A DNA stretch of 64,000 nucleotides from Stutzerimonas stutzeri (lineage in GTDB: Bacteria > Pseudomonadota > Gammaproteobacteria > Pseudomonadales > Pseudomonadaceae). This document shows positions 46,612-55,774 of this stretch, in pieces (the first letter of the stretch is position 1; each line of letters starts with the position of its first letter). Location of the stretch: assembly GCF_000219605.1 (NCBI RefSeq), contig NC_015740.1, forward strand, positions 2,790,001-2,854,000. The letters run 5' to 3'. Position numbers and translations under genes: made by a program. The notes beneath the pieces were generated by a model that saw only the letters and a list, made by a program, of their open reading frames with translations, made no database searches and had not been told where the DNA came from.

Positions 46612-47181
46612 ATGAGCCTCTACGAGATTGCCTTTTCCGGCCAGCTGCTCCCCGGCGCGAAGCTCGAACAGGTCGAAGCCAACCTGACCAGGCTGTTCCA
46701 GGCCGATGCCCAGCGCATCGCGCTGCTGTTCTCCGGGCGCCGCATCGTGATCAAGCAGAACCTGGACTTCGCTGCGGTGGAAAAATACCGCCAGGCCATG
46801 GAGCGCGCCGGTGCCCAGGTCGAGGTCAAACCGATGCCGGTGGATGTCGAGGAAATCGAGCTGGCGCCGCCACCACCCGCCACGCCTGTCGCTACCCCTG
46901 CGAGCACCGCACCTGCAACGGCTCGGCCCGGCGAGACACCTGGCGCACTGAAGGTGACGCCGCGGGATGAATACATGGCCGCCTTCAGCGACGTCGAGGC
47001 GCCGGACTTCGGTATCGCACCGGTTGGCGTCGACCTGCAGGACGCCCGTCCCGAACCCGAGGCCCCGCGCGTGGACCTCTCGCAATTCAGCCTGGCTCCG
47101 GTGGGCAGCGACATGGGCGAGATGCCGCGCGCCGTCGACGGGCCCAAGCCGGACATATCGCACCTCAAGCTGGCGGACTGA
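46612..47181 (+). CDS. Conserved protein of unknown function
   Basis: The 189-residue protein starts at ATG 46612 with AAGGAG 6 nt upstream. An N-terminal compact domain (MSLYEIAFSGQLLPGAKLEQ to about residue 78, including LLFSGRRIVIKQNLDF) resembles a domain that precedes membrane or zinc-ribbon regions in several gammaproteobacterial proteins. The rest is Pro/Ala-rich and acidic, with short motifs such as SDVEAPDFGIAPVG and LSQFSLAPVGSDMGE repeated in spirit (DFGIAPVG and FSLAPVGSD). No catalytic motif, signal or membrane helix is visible. Confidence 0.7.
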   Translation: MSLYEIAFSGQLLPGAKLEQVEANLTRLFQADAQRIALLFSGRRIVIKQNLDFAAVEKYRQAMERAGAQVEVKPMPVDVEEIELAPPPPATPVATPASTAPATARPGETPGALKVTPRDEYMAAFSDVEAPDFGIAPVGVDLQDARPEPEAPRVDLSQFSLAPVGSDMGEMPRAVDGPKPDISHLKLAD

Positions 47182-47227
47182 TCGCAGCCCACCGCAAGAA
47201 ACAGCCGCCCGGCCATTTACAGCGACC

Positions 47228-47250
47228 GGTAGGGTGGGCTTCGGCCCACC
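47228..47250. repeat. REP-like hairpin
   Basis: GGTGGGC (47233-47239) and GCCCACC (47244-47250) form a perfect 7-bp stem with a TTCG loop, preceded by GGTAG. This GTAGGGTGGGC-type palindrome is a recurrent intergenic repeat in Pseudomonas. It lies between the 189-residue gene and the exonuclease and might also slow transcription. Confidence 0.6.
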
Positions 47251-47322
47251 TCGCGCTGATCGGGCGAACTCGCAGCGCTGCGCCATGCTCCAAACCTACA
47301 AGCCCGCAAAGCGCCTGTACTC

Positions 47323-48339
47323 ATGGATCTTGTCGTTGCCCGCCCCGAAGGGCTGTATTGCCCGCCCGGTGACTTCTATATCGACCCCTGGCGGCCGGTC
47401 GATCGCGCCGTCATAACCCACGCCCATGGCGACCACGCACGCTGGGGGATGGGCCATTACCTGGCTTCCAGCGACAGCGAAGGCATCCTGCGTTCGCGCA
47501 TCGCCGCCGACATGCCGCTGCAGACACTGGCCTATGGGGAATCCATCGAGCATCACGGCGTAAAGCTCAGCTTTCATCCCGCTGGTCATGTACTTGGCTC
47601 GGCTCAGGTGCGCCTGGAATACAAGGGCGAGGTGTGGGTCGCCTCGGGCGACTACAAGGTCGAGCCGGACGGCACCTGCGCGCCGTTCGAGCCGGTGCGC
47701 TGCCATACCTTCATCACCGAATCGACCTTCGGCCTGCCGATCTACAAATGGCCGGCGCAAACCGAGGTTTTCCGCGAGATAAACGATTGGTGGCGCGCCA
47801 ACGCCGCGGCCGGGCGCGCCAGCGTGCTGTTCTGCTATGCCTTCGGCAAGGCGCAGCGCATCCTGCACGGCCTGGATGAAAGCATCGGCACCATCGTCGT
47901 GCATGGCGCGGTAGAGCCGCTGAACAAGGTCTATCGCGAGGGCGGCATCCACCTGCCGCCGACGGTGTATGCCGGTGACCTGAAGAAGGGTGATCCGCGC
48001 CTGAAGCAGGCCATCATCCTCGCCCCGCCCTCGGCTGGCGGCAGCACCTGGATGCGCCGTTTCGGCGACTACGCCGATGCCTTCGCCAGCGGCTGGATGA
48101 TGCTGCGCGGCACCCGCCGTCGCCGCGGCGTCGACCGCGGCTTCGTGCTTTCCGACCATGCCGACTGGCCAGGCCTGCTCTGGGCCATCGAGCAGACCGC
48201 CGCCGAACGGGTGATGGTCACCCACGGCTCCGTTGCGGTGCTGGTGCGCTACCTGCGCGAAATGCGCGGCCTCGATGCCCAGGCCTTCGCCACCGAATAC
48301 GGCGAAGAGGACGATACCGCGACGGAGGGCACCGCATGA
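47323..48339 (+). CDS. Ligase-associated DNA exonuclease (metallo-beta-lactamase fold)
   Basis: The 338-residue protein has the metallo-beta-lactamase motif THAHGDHARWG near residue 35, the GHVLGSAQVRLEY strand and a beta-CASP-like region ending SDHADWPGL and THGSVAVL. This is the Exo component of the bacterial Lhr-Core/Lig/Exo/MPE repair cluster, a manganese-dependent nuclease (Ejaz and Shuman work on P. putida, as I recall it). It is encoded directly upstream of the ligase. The start at ATG 47323 is consistent with family length. Confidence 0.9.
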   Translation: MDLVVARPEGLYCPPGDFYIDPWRPVDRAVITHAHGDHARWGMGHYLASSDSEGILRSRIAADMPLQTLAYGESIEHHGVKLSFHPAGHVLGSAQVRLEYKGEVWVASGDYKVEPDGTCAPFEPVRCHTFITESTFGLPIYKWPAQTEVFREINDWWRANAAAGRASVLFCYAFGKAQRILHGLDESIGTIVVHGAVEPLNKVYREGGIHLPPTVYAGDLKKGDPRLKQAIILAPPSAGGSTWMRRFGDYADAFASGWMMLRGTRRRRGVDRGFVLSDHADWPGLLWAIEQTAAERVMVTHGSVAVLVRYLREMRGLDAQAFATEYGEEDDTATEGTA

Positions 48340-48394
48340 TCGAAGGCCACGCCGCTTTCCCGTGCCGCGGCGACCACCGAAGCGGAGGCGCCGC

Positions 48395-50101
48395 ATGAAA
48401 GCCTTCGCCACGCTCTACAGCCGCCTGGACGCCACCACGTCGAGCAATGCCAAACTGGCCGCGATGCGCGACTATTTTCGCGAGGCCGATCCGGCCGACG
48501 CTGCCTGGGCGGTCTACTTCCTGGCCGGCGGTCGCCCGCGTCAACTGGTCCCGACCCGCGTCCTGCGCGAAACCGCCATGCAGGCGGCGGGCCTGCCCGA
48601 ATGGCTGTTCGAGGAAAGCTACCAGGCGGTCGGCGACATGGCCGAGACCATCTCGCTGCTGATGCCCGAGGCCGAACACAGCTCCGAGGACGGGCTGGCC
48701 GTGTGGATGCAGGACCGACTGCTACCGCTGCGCGGCCTGCCGCCGGAGGAGCTGGCCGAACGCTTGCCGGCGCTCTGGGCACAGCTGGACCGGCTCAGCC
48801 TGATGGTCTGCATCAAGCTGATCACCGGCGCCTTTCGCGTCGGCGTCTCGAAGCTGCTGGTCACCCGCGCGCTGGCCTCGCTGGCCGACCTCGACCCCAA
48901 GCGTGTCGCGCAGCGCCTGGTCGGCTACACCGACCTGTCCCACCGACCCAGCGCCGAGGGCTATCGCGCGCTGATCGCCGAAGAATCCGAGCATGAGCAT
49001 GCCCAGCGCGGTGGCCAGCCCTACCCGTTCTTTCTCGCTCATGCGCTGCAGGCCCCGGTGGACACGTTCGACACACTGCTTGGCGCGCCGGACAACTGGT
49101 TCATCGAATGGAAGTGGGATGGCATCCGCGCCCAGCTGGTCAAGCGCGACGGGCAGATCTGGGTCTGGTCGCGCGGTGAGGAGCTGGTCAGCGAGCGTTT
49201 TCCCGAGCTGTGCGAACTGGCCCGCTGCCTGCCCGACGGCACGGTGATCGATGGCGAGATCCTGGTCTGGAAGCATGCCCCGGAGACCCTGGCCGGCGAG
49301 CTGTTCGACGACGCCAGCACCGGCGAGCCCAGCGCCGATGGCTTCGGCGTGCAGCCCTTCGCCCTGCTGCAGCAGCGCATCGGCCGCAAGAACCTGACCG
49401 CCAAGGTCCTGCAGGATGCCCCGGTCGCAGTACTCGCCTACGACCTGCTGGAATGGCAGGGCGACGACTGGCGGCAGCGCGAGCACCGCGAACGCCGCCA
49501 GCAGCTCGAGGCGGTCGTGGGCCAATGCCCGAGCCCGCAGCTGATGCTTTCACCACTCGTAAGCGGAGCGGATTGGCAGGACCTGGCCCGCCAGCGCGAA
49601 GCCTCCCGCCAGCTGGGCGTGGAAGGCATGATGATCAAGGCGCGCGCGGCCCAGTACGGCGTCGGCCGGACCAAGGACGTCGGCGTCTGGTGGAAATGGA
49701 AGATCGACCCCTACTCCGTCGATGCCGTGCTGATCTATGCCCAGCGCGGTCATGGCCGCCGCGCCAGCCTTTATACCGACTACACCTTTGCCGTCTGGGA
49801 CGGCGAGCCGGGCGACCCTGAGCGCAAGCTCGTCCCCTTCGCCAAGGCCTATTCCGGCCTCACCGACGAGGAAATGCGCAAGGTCGACGCCATCGTGCGC
49901 AAGACCACCGTGGAGAAGTTCGGCCCGGTGCGCAGCGTCACCCCGACCCTGGTGTTCGAACTCGGCTTCGAAGGCATCGCCGCCAGCAGCCGCCACAAGA
50001 GCGGCATCGCCGTGCGCTTCCCACGCATGCTGCGCTGGCGGCTCGACAAGCCGGTTGACGAAGCCGATACGCTGGAGACGCTGAAGGAACTGCTGGGATG
50101 A
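48395..50101 (+). CDS. ATP-dependent DNA ligase
   Basis: The 568-residue enzyme seals DNA nicks with ATP. The adenylated lysine lies in [11 protein letters not shown] (motif KxDG, around residue 240), followed by [14 protein letters not shown] (motif III), motif IV and motif V in [13 protein letters not shown]. An N-terminal DNA-binding domain occupies about residues 1-190 and the OB-fold domain the C-terminus. I chose ATG 48395 (GGAGG lies 6 nt upstream). The stop overlaps the helicase start as ATGA. It belongs to the ligase-associated repair cluster, not the Ku/LigD pathway. Confidence 0.93.
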   Translation: MKAFATLYSRLDATTSSNAKLAAMRDYFREADPADAAWAVYFLAGGRPRQLVPTRVLRETAMQAAGLPEWLFEESYQAVGDMAETISLLMPEAEHSSEDGLAVWMQDRLLPLRGLPPEELAERLPALWAQLDRLSLMVCIKLITGAFRVGVSKLLVTRALASLADLDPKRVAQRLVGYTDLSHRPSAEGYRALIAEESEHEHAQRGGQPYPFFLAHALQAPVDTFDTLLGAPDNWFIEWKWDGIRAQLVKRDGQIWVWSRGEELVSERFPELCELARCLPDGTVIDGEILVWKHAPETLAGELFDDASTGEPSADGFGVQPFALLQQRIGRKNLTAKVLQDAPVAVLAYDLLEWQGDDWRQREHRERRQQLEAVVGQCPSPQLMLSPLVSGADWQDLARQREASRQLGVEGMMIKARAAQYGVGRTKDVGVWWKWKIDPYSVDAVLIYAQRGHGRRASLYTDYTFAVWDGEPGDPERKLVPFAKAYSGLTDEEMRKVDAIVRKTTVEKFGPVRSVTPTLVFELGFEGIAASSRHKSGIAVRFPRMLRWRLDKPVDEADTLETLKELLG

Positions 50102-52974
50102 AACCAAGGCACCCCGCACCCGCTCAGCCCTCACCCCAACCCTCTCCCAGAGGGAGAGGGAGCAAGAGCGGAGTCGTGCCAAGCAAGAATGCCGAGCTGC
50201 CACACGATCACGCCCCTCTCCCTGCGGGAGAGCGGCTGGGGGTGAGGGAAACGGCTGACAGCGCCGAGGTGAGTCAACCCTCACCCCGGCCCTCTCCCAA
50301 AAGGAGAGGGCGCAAGAGCGGAGCCGTGCCAGACGAAGATGCCGGGGAGCCACATGATCACTCCCCTCTCCCTCCGGGAGAGGGGCCGGGGGCTAGGGAC
50401 GGGGCCGAGAGCCTCGCTGAGGGCTGGTTTTCCAGCCGTGCCTGGCGACCCTTCCCGTTCCAGCAGGAGGTCTGGCAAGCGATAGGCGATGGCGAATCGG
50501 GCCTGCTGCATGCCACCACCGGCTCCGGCAAGACCTACGCCGTCTGGCTCGGAGCCCTGAATCGCTTTGCGACCAAGGCACCCTCTCCCACCGCGACGGA
50601 CAAGCCGGCGTTGACGGTGCTCTGGATCACCCCGATGCGCGCCCTGGCCGCCGACACCGCCCGCGCCTTGCAGGCGCCGCTGGACGACCTCGGCATCGGC
50701 TGGAGCATCGGCCTGCGCACCGGCGATACCAGCGGTGCCGAGCGTGCGCGGCAGGGACGGCGTCTGCCCAGCGCGCTGGTCACCACGCCGGAAAGCCTGA
50801 CCCTGCTGCTGACCCGCGCCGATGCACGCCAGGCCTTCGCCGGTTTGCGCATGCTGGTGGTGGACGAATGGCACGAGCTCTTGGGCAACAAGCGCGGCGT
50901 GCAACTGCAACTGGCGCTGGCGCGCCTGCGCCAGTGGATGCCGGAGCTGATCGTCTGGGGCCTTTCCGCCACCCTCGGCAACCAGCCCCACGCGCTGGAC
51001 GTGCTGCTGCACCCCGGCAGCGGCAGGCTGGTGCAGGGCAAGGTGGACAAGGACCTGCGCGTCGACACCCTGCTGCCGCCGAGCATCGAGCGCTTCCCCT
51101 GGGCCGGTCATCTCGGCCTGCGCATGCTGCCGCAGGTGGTCGAAGAGATCGACTCCGCCGCGACCACCCTGGTGTTCACCAATACCCGTTCGCAGTCGGA
51201 AATCTGGTATCAGGCGCTGCTGGATGCGCGGCCGGACTGGGCCGGGTTGATCGCCCTGCACCACGGCTCGCTCGCACGCGAGGTGCGCGACTGGGTCGAG
51301 CTGGGCCTCAAGCAGGGCGCGCTGAAAGCGGTGGTCTGCACCTCCAGCCTGGATCTTGGCGTGGATTTCCTGCCGGTCGAGCGGGTGTTGCAGATCGGCT
51401 CGCCCAAGGGCGTGGCGCGGCTGATGCAGCGCGCCGGCCGCTCCGGACACGCGCCGGGGCGAACCTCGCGGGTCACCCTGGTGCCCACCCACAGCGTAGA
51501 GGTAGTGGAAGCCGCCGCCGCCCAGGTGGCCATCGCCGAGCGCCGCATCGAGGCCCGCAGCGCACCGCATCGCCCGCTCGACGTGCTGGTGCAGCACCTG
51601 GTGAGCATGGCCCTGGGCGGCGGCTTCCGCCCGGATGAGCTGTTCGCCGAGGTGCGCCAGGCCTGGTCCTACCGGGAGCTGACCGACGAGCACTGGCAAT
51701 GGGCGCTGGCCTTCGTCCGCCATGGCGGGCATTCGCTGACCGCCTACCCCGACTATCAACGGGTCGAGCCGGATGAAACCGGCCTCTGGAAAGTGCCCAG
51801 TCGCCGCGTGGCGCTGCGCCATCGCATGAGCATCGGCACCATCGTCAGCGACGCCAGCCTGACGGTGAAGTTCTGGGCAAAGGGCGGCAGCGGGCGTTCG
51901 CTGGGCAGCATCGAGGAAGGTTTCATCGCGCGCCTGCGCCCCGGCGACAACTTCCTCTTCGGCGGCCGCCTGCTGGAGCTGGTGCGGGTCGAGAACATGA
52001 CCGCCTACGTCAGCCGCGCGACGGGCAAGAAGGCTGCCGTGCCGCGCTGGAACGGCGGGCGCATGCCGCTATCCAGCGAGCTGGCCGATGCCGTGGTCGA
52101 GCAGCTCGGTGCTGCCTCGCGCGAGCAGTTCACCACCCCCGAAATGCGCCTGGTCGAACCGCTGCTTCGCGTCCAGATGGACTGGTCGGCGCTGCCCACC
52201 AAGACCACCTTGCTGGCCGAGGTGATGAAGTCCCGCGAAGGCTGGCACCTGTTCCTCTACCCCTTCGCCGGGCGCCATGTGCACCTGGGCCTGGCCAGCC
52301 TGCTGGCCTGGCGCATGGGCCAACGGCAGCCGCTGACCTTTTCCATCGCGGTCAACGACTATGGCTTCGAACTGCTTTCGGCCACCGAGGTGGACTGGCT
52401 GCACTGGCTGACGCCGGAGCTTTTCAGCGAAAACGACCTGCTGCACGACGTGCTCGCCAGCCTCAATGCCAGTGAGCTGGCGCGCCGTCGTTTTCGCGAG
52501 ATCGCGCGCATCGCCGGGCTGGTATTTTCCGGCTACCCGGGTGCGCAGAAGAGCGCGCGTCAGCTGCAGGCTTCCAGTGGCCTGTTCTTCGATGTGTTCC
52601 GCCAGTACGATCCGGGCAATCTGCTGCTGACCCAGGCCGAGGAAGAGGTGCTGCGCCAGGAGCTGGAAGTCGAGCGCTTGCAGCAGACGTTGCAACGCCT
52701 GCAACAGCGCCGTCTGGACGTCCATCAGGTGCGACGCGCGACCCCGCTGGCCTTTCCGCTGATGGTCGAGCGCTTTCGCGAAAGCATGACTTCGGAGAAG
52801 CTCGCCGACCGCATCCGCCGCATGGTGGCGGAGCTGGACAAGGCTGCTGGTCCCGGCGGCTACCAGCCCGAGCCACAATCGACGCTCACCATCGAGCGCG
52901 ACGCCCCGCGACCACGCAAGCCGCGCGCACGCAAGGACGGCACGCCGCGCACGAGGAAGGCCAAACCCGCCTGA
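50098..52974 (+). CDS. Ligase-associated DEXH-box helicase (Lhr-Core) with a translated repeat N-terminus
   Basis: This 958-residue protein is an Lhr-Core type 3'-5' DNA helicase. Walker [14 protein letters not shown], the DEWH box [22 protein letters not shown] and motif [18 protein letters not shown] lie in order, followed by a winged-helix domain and C-terminal domain. The homologous start is near residue 105 ([19 protein letters not shown]). The preceding residues translate two copies of a REP-like repeat (residues 11-60 and 61-110). No in-frame ATG precedes the core except ATG 50098, which overlaps the ligase stop; two in-frame GTG codons inside the repeats are alternatives. Confidence 0.9.
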   Translation: MKPRHPAPAQPSPQPSPRGRGSKSGVVPSKNAELPHDHAPLPAGERLGVRETADSAEVSQPSPRPSPKRRGRKSGAVPDEDAGEPHDHSPLPPGEGPGARDGAESLAEGWFSSRAWRPFPFQQEVWQAIGDGESGLLHATTGSGKTYAVWLGALNRFATKAPSPTATDKPALTVLWITPMRALAADTARALQAPLDDLGIGWSIGLRTGDTSGAERARQGRRLPSALVTTPESLTLLLTRADARQAFAGLRMLVVDEWHELLGNKRGVQLQLALARLRQWMPELIVWGLSATLGNQPHALDVLLHPGSGRLVQGKVDKDLRVDTLLPPSIERFPWAGHLGLRMLPQVVEEIDSAATTLVFTNTRSQSEIWYQALLDARPDWAGLIALHHGSLAREVRDWVELGLKQGALKAVVCTSSLDLGVDFLPVERVLQIGSPKGVARLMQRAGRSGHAPGRTSRVTLVPTHSVEVVEAAAAQVAIAERRIEARSAPHRPLDVLVQHLVSMALGGGFRPDELFAEVRQAWSYRELTDEHWQWALAFVRHGGHSLTAYPDYQRVEPDETGLWKVPSRRVALRHRMSIGTIVSDASLTVKFWAKGGSGRSLGSIEEGFIARLRPGDNFLFGGRLLELVRVENMTAYVSRATGKKAAVPRWNGGRMPLSSELADAVVEQLGAASREQFTTPEMRLVEPLLRVQMDWSALPTKTTLLAEVMKSREGWHLFLYPFAGRHVHLGLASLLAWRMGQRQPLTFSIAVNDYGFELLSATEVDWLHWLTPELFSENDLLHDVLASLNASELARRRFREIARIAGLVFSGYPGAQKSARQLQASSGLFFDVFRQYDPGNLLLTQAEEEVLRQELEVERLQQTLQRLQQRRLDVHQVRRATPLAFPLMVERFRESMTSEKLADRIRRMVAELDKAAGPGGYQPEPQSTLTIERDAPRPRKPRARKDGTPRTRKAKPA
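50128..50248 (+). repeat. REP-like repeat, first copy (inside the helicase frame)
   Basis: A left hairpin CCCTCTCCC-AGA-GGGAGAGGG (50140-50160) preceded by CCCTCACCCCAA, a 52-nt spacer, and an inverted right arm ending GGGGGTGAGGG (to 50248). The outer arms are inverted copies of each other. The 121-bp unit recurs 150 bp later. Such translated forms ([11 protein letters not shown] ... [12 protein letters not shown]) are common where intergenic repeats fall into frames. Confidence 0.8.
50278..50398 (+). repeat. REP-like repeat, second copy (inside the helicase frame)
   Basis: A second 121-bp unit, offset from the first by exactly 150 bp (50 codons), with the same order: CCCTCACCCC, hairpin CCCTCTCCCAAAAGGAGAGGG, spacer containing AAGAGCGGAG, then CCCCTCTCCC-TCC-GGGAGAGGGG and CCGGGGGCTAGGG. 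The encoded 50-residue units share about 60% identity, so both copies keep the frame open. Confidence 0.8.
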
Positions 52975-53005
52975 TGAACCGAACCACAGGACGAACCGAC
53001 GGATC

Positions 53006-53695
53006 ATGAACGCCTACCAGCCCATCGAACTGGCCGGCGCCACACTCTGGCTGCTGGCGGAAAAGGCGATCTACTGGCCCGCACAGCAGGCTCTGTTGGT
53101 GGCCGACATCCATTTTGGCAAGGCCGCAGCCTATCGTCGCCTCGGCCAGCCTGTGCCCCATGGCACCACCGATGCCAACCTGCGCCAGCTGGACGGCCTG
53201 CTGGCCCGATACTGCTGCCGCCAGCTGATCTTTCTCGGCGACTTCCTGCACGCACCCGAATCCCATGCGCCGGCCACACTTGCGCGCCTGGCCGAATGGC
53301 GCTCGCGCCATCCCCAGCTGGCCATCACACTGGTGCGCGGCAACCACGACCGCCGTGCAGGAGACCCGCCGGCCCAGCTCGGCATCGACGTAGTGAACGA
53401 GCCACTGCTGCTCGGCCCGTACGCGCTGCAGCACGAACCGCAGCCGCACCCCAGCCACCACGTGCTGGCGGGCCACGTTCACCCTGCCTTCCCGCTACAG
53501 GGTCGCGGGCGCCAGCGCCTGCGCCTGCCCTGCTTCTGCATCGGCGAACGACTCAGCCTGCTGCCAGCCTTCGGCAGCTTCACCGGCACGATGACGGTGG
53601 CAACCGAAGACAGCTGGCGAATCTATGTGGTGGGGGATGGAGACGTGTGGCCGGTGGCGCACTCGGCGCCGGTCAGGCCTGGGATATACCGGTGA
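53006..53695 (+). CDS. pdeM: Ligase-associated DNA damage response endonuclease PdeM (MPE)
   Basis: The 229-residue calcineurin-like metallophosphoesterase shows all motifs in order: LVADIHFGK, FLGDFLHAPESH, VRGNHDRRAG, and AGHVHPAF. It is the MPE component of the Lhr-Core/Lig/Exo/MPE cluster and acts as a Mn-dependent nuclease. The start is ATG 53006, 31 bp after the helicase stop. The 3' end overlaps the convergent small gene by 23 bp. Confidence 0.9.
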   Translation: MNAYQPIELAGATLWLLAEKAIYWPAQQALLVADIHFGKAAAYRRLGQPVPHGTTDANLRQLDGLLARYCCRQLIFLGDFLHAPESHAPATLARLAEWRSRHPQLAITLVRGNHDRRAGDPPAQLGIDVVNEPLLLGPYALQHEPQPHPSHHVLAGHVHPAFPLQGRGRQRLRLPCFCIGERLSLLPAFGSFTGTMTVATEDSWRIYVVGDGDVWPVAHSAPVRPGIYR

Positions 53696-53906
53696 TGGTG
53701 ATGCCGTAGCGTTCGGCAAGGCGTGTGGCGGGAGTGTCCTCGAGATCGGGATCGTGCTCGTGCTCGCTTTCCTGATCCGGATAGAGCTCTTCCGCCTTGC
53801 GCGTCACCAGTTCGACCGCATCGTCGATGTCCGGCTGGTGTTCGGAGTCGATCTTCAGCATCGAAGTGTTGCCGTCTTTGTTGTACGCAATGATCCAGGT
53901 CGTCAT
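53673..53906 (-). CDS. Small acidic conserved protein of unknown function
   Basis: The 77-residue protein starts MTTWIIAYNKDGNTSMLKID and has an acidic, Glu/Asp-rich middle (DQESEHEHDPDLED) and a C-terminus RLAERYGITITGISQA. GAGGGG lies 6 nt upstream of the ATG, a good ribosome site. The last 23 bp overlap the tail of pdeM on the opposite strand. It has no signal peptide or membrane helix. I do not recognise a family. Confidence 0.65.
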   Translation of the reverse strand: MTTWIIAYNKDGNTSMLKIDSEHQPDIDDAVELVTRKAEELYPDQESEHEHDPDLEDTPATRLAERYGITITGISQA

Positions 53907-54108
53907 GGAATGCCCCTCGCCTTAAAGAAACCCGTGTGAACGTAATAACGCCCATTTTGGTTTTTGTAAGTTTTTAGACCCATCCGGCGTCGGCAGTTCG
54001 GTCCCTCACCTCAAAGTTAGCAGCTTTAATTGCAGGACGAGGAACAACACTCCGGATGGCCAGTCATCCGTGGTGTCCTTGTTCGACGAGAAGAATGAGT
54101 CCGACCCC

Positions 54109-55443
54109 ATGAGCGCCTCCCGTGCACATTCATCCGAGCCATCCGAGGATCAGCTGGTCGCCCTGCTGCGCCAGCATGCCGAGCCCCTGCCCGCCCTGGA
54201 CGAGCCGCGCTTCGCCGACGCCTTCGAGCGCTACGCCGACGCGCGGGTCGTGCTGATCGGTGAGGCCAGCCATGGCAGTTCCGAGTTCTATCGGGCCCGC
54301 GCCGCGATCACCCGGCGGCTGATCGAACAGCACGGGTTCTCCATCGTCGCGGTCGAGGCGGACTGGCCCGATGCCGCGCGCATCGACTGCCATTGTCGGC
54401 AGCGCGAGCCCGTCGCCTGGGCCGAAAATGCCTTCAAGCGCTTCCCGAGCTGGATGTGGCGCAATCGCGAGGTCGACGGCTTCGTGCGCTGGCTGCGTGA
54501 GCACAATGCCGCGCTGACCGCCGAACAACGCGTCGAGTTTCGCGGCCTGGACGTCTACAGCCTCGGCAGCTCGATGCGCGAAGTGCTGGATTATCTGGAT
54601 CGCACCGATCCGGCGGCCGCCGCCGCTGCCCGGCGGCGCTATGGTTGCCTGAGCCCTTGGCAGGAAGACCCGGCCGACTACGGCCGCAACGTCATGCTCG
54701 GCCAGCCTTCCTGCGAAAACGCCGTCATTGAACAACTGCAGGCTCTGCTCACCCAGCGCCTGGCGTACATCGACCAGGACGGCGAGCGCTTCTTCAATGC
54801 CGAACGCAACGCGCGGGTGGTGCTTGCCGCGGAGCACTACTATCGGGCGATGTACCGCGGCTCGACGGAGTCCTGGAATCTGCGCGACCGGCACATGTTC
54901 GATACGCTGCGTGCCCTGCTCGATCATCGCGGCGCGGATGCCAAGGCAGTGGTCTGGGCGCACAACTCGCACATCGGCAATGCCGCGGCGACCTCGATGG
55001 GCTGGGGTGGCGAGTTCAATATCGGCGAACTCTGCCGCACGGCCTTCGGCCGCGACGCGGTGCTGATCGGCATGGCGACCGACCGCGGCGAGGTCGCCGC
55101 GGCGGACAACTGGGACGAGCCGATGCGGCGCAAGCAGGTCATCCCGTCGCGGCCCGACAGTTGGGAGCAGCTGTTTCTGCGGGCCGGCGTGCCGGCATCA
55201 CTGACCGATTGGCGGGATGATCAGGGCAAGCTGCGCGAGGCACTCAGCCATCCACGACTGGAGCGTGCGATCGGCGTCATCTACCGTCCTCTGACGGAGC
55301 GGCAGAGTCATTACTTTCGCGCCATCCTGGCCGAGCAGTTCGACGCGCTGATCTGGCTGGAGCAGACGCAGGCGGTGACGCCCATCGGCCCGCAGGACAT
55401 CGACGCGAGCGTCGTGCCGGATACCTACCCGTTCGGGGAGTAA
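54109..55443 (+). CDS. Erythromycin esterase family protein
   Basis: The 444-residue protein belongs to the EreA/EreB-like superfamily. Conserved parts are VVLIGEASHGSSEFYRARA (with His and Glu), VAVEADWPDAARID, WMWRNREV and WAHNSHIGNAAATSMG. Family members can hydrolyse macrolide lactones, but most chromosomal homologues have no proven resistance function, so resistance should not be assumed. I prefer ATG 54109 over the in-frame GTG 54070. No linked transporter or regulator is visible. Confidence 0.88.
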   Translation: MSASRAHSSEPSEDQLVALLRQHAEPLPALDEPRFADAFERYADARVVLIGEASHGSSEFYRARAAITRRLIEQHGFSIVAVEADWPDAARIDCHCRQREPVAWAENAFKRFPSWMWRNREVDGFVRWLREHNAALTAEQRVEFRGLDVYSLGSSMREVLDYLDRTDPAAAAAARRRYGCLSPWQEDPADYGRNVMLGQPSCENAVIEQLQALLTQRLAYIDQDGERFFNAERNARVVLAAEHYYRAMYRGSTESWNLRDRHMFDTLRALLDHRGADAKAVVWAHNSHIGNAAATSMGWGGEFNIGELCRTAFGRDAVLIGMATDRGEVAAADNWDEPMRRKQVIPSRPDSWEQLFLRAGVPASLTDWRDDQGKLREALSHPRLERAIGVIYRPLTERQSHYFRAILAEQFDALIWLEQTQAVTPIGPQDIDASVVPDTYPFGE

Positions 55444-55445
55444 GC

Positions 55446-55477
55446 CTGCGTCGCGGCACCGGAGCGCTGCGACGCAG
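55446..55477. terminator. Hairpin after the erythromycin-esterase gene
   Basis: CTGCGTCGC (55446-55454) and GCGACGCAG (55469-55477) make a perfect 9-bp stem. It lies between two convergent genes, but no T tract follows on either strand, so its role as a terminator is tentative. Confidence 0.4.
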
Positions 55478-55504
55478 TCATGCATGAAGAGACTAACAGC
55501 CGGC

Positions 55505-55666
55505 TTATGCCACCGGCGCGGGTGGTGGTTGATCCGGCACGGTGGGCTCACCAGGCTCAGATGGCTGGGTCGGCACTCCCGGCTCCTCCGGATCGCCCGG
55601 CACGCCGGCGGCGCGCCAGTACTGGCTGTCAGCATTGGGGGTATAACGAAGCGATTGAGCGGGCAT
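55505..55666 (-). CDS. Small proline-rich protein of unknown function
   Basis: The 53-residue protein begins MPAQSLRYTPNADSQYWRAA and ends in a Pro/Glu-rich tail (EPGVPTQPSEPGEPT, then PPPAPVA). A strong GGAGGA lies 4 nt before ATG 55666, which argues that it is translated; the in-frame extension upstream lacks such a site. It has no signal or membrane segment. No family is recognised. Confidence 0.6.
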   Translation of the reverse strand: MPAQSLRYTPNADSQYWRAAGVPGDPEEPGVPTQPSEPGEPTVPDQPPPAPVA

Positions 55667-55774
55667 GATGTCCTCCACTGCATGCACCCGCGGCAGCGGG
55701 CAGGTCTGTAGTAGAGGGCCGGGCGAGGCGTTTCTATCCCACCTTCCGTCGGAGGCCACGCCCACCCGCGGCGC

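Noticed and set aside
54109..55443. Macrolide resistance gene
   Set aside because: Family membership is clear, but there is no linked resistance context, and most chromosomal family members are not proven resistance enzymes.
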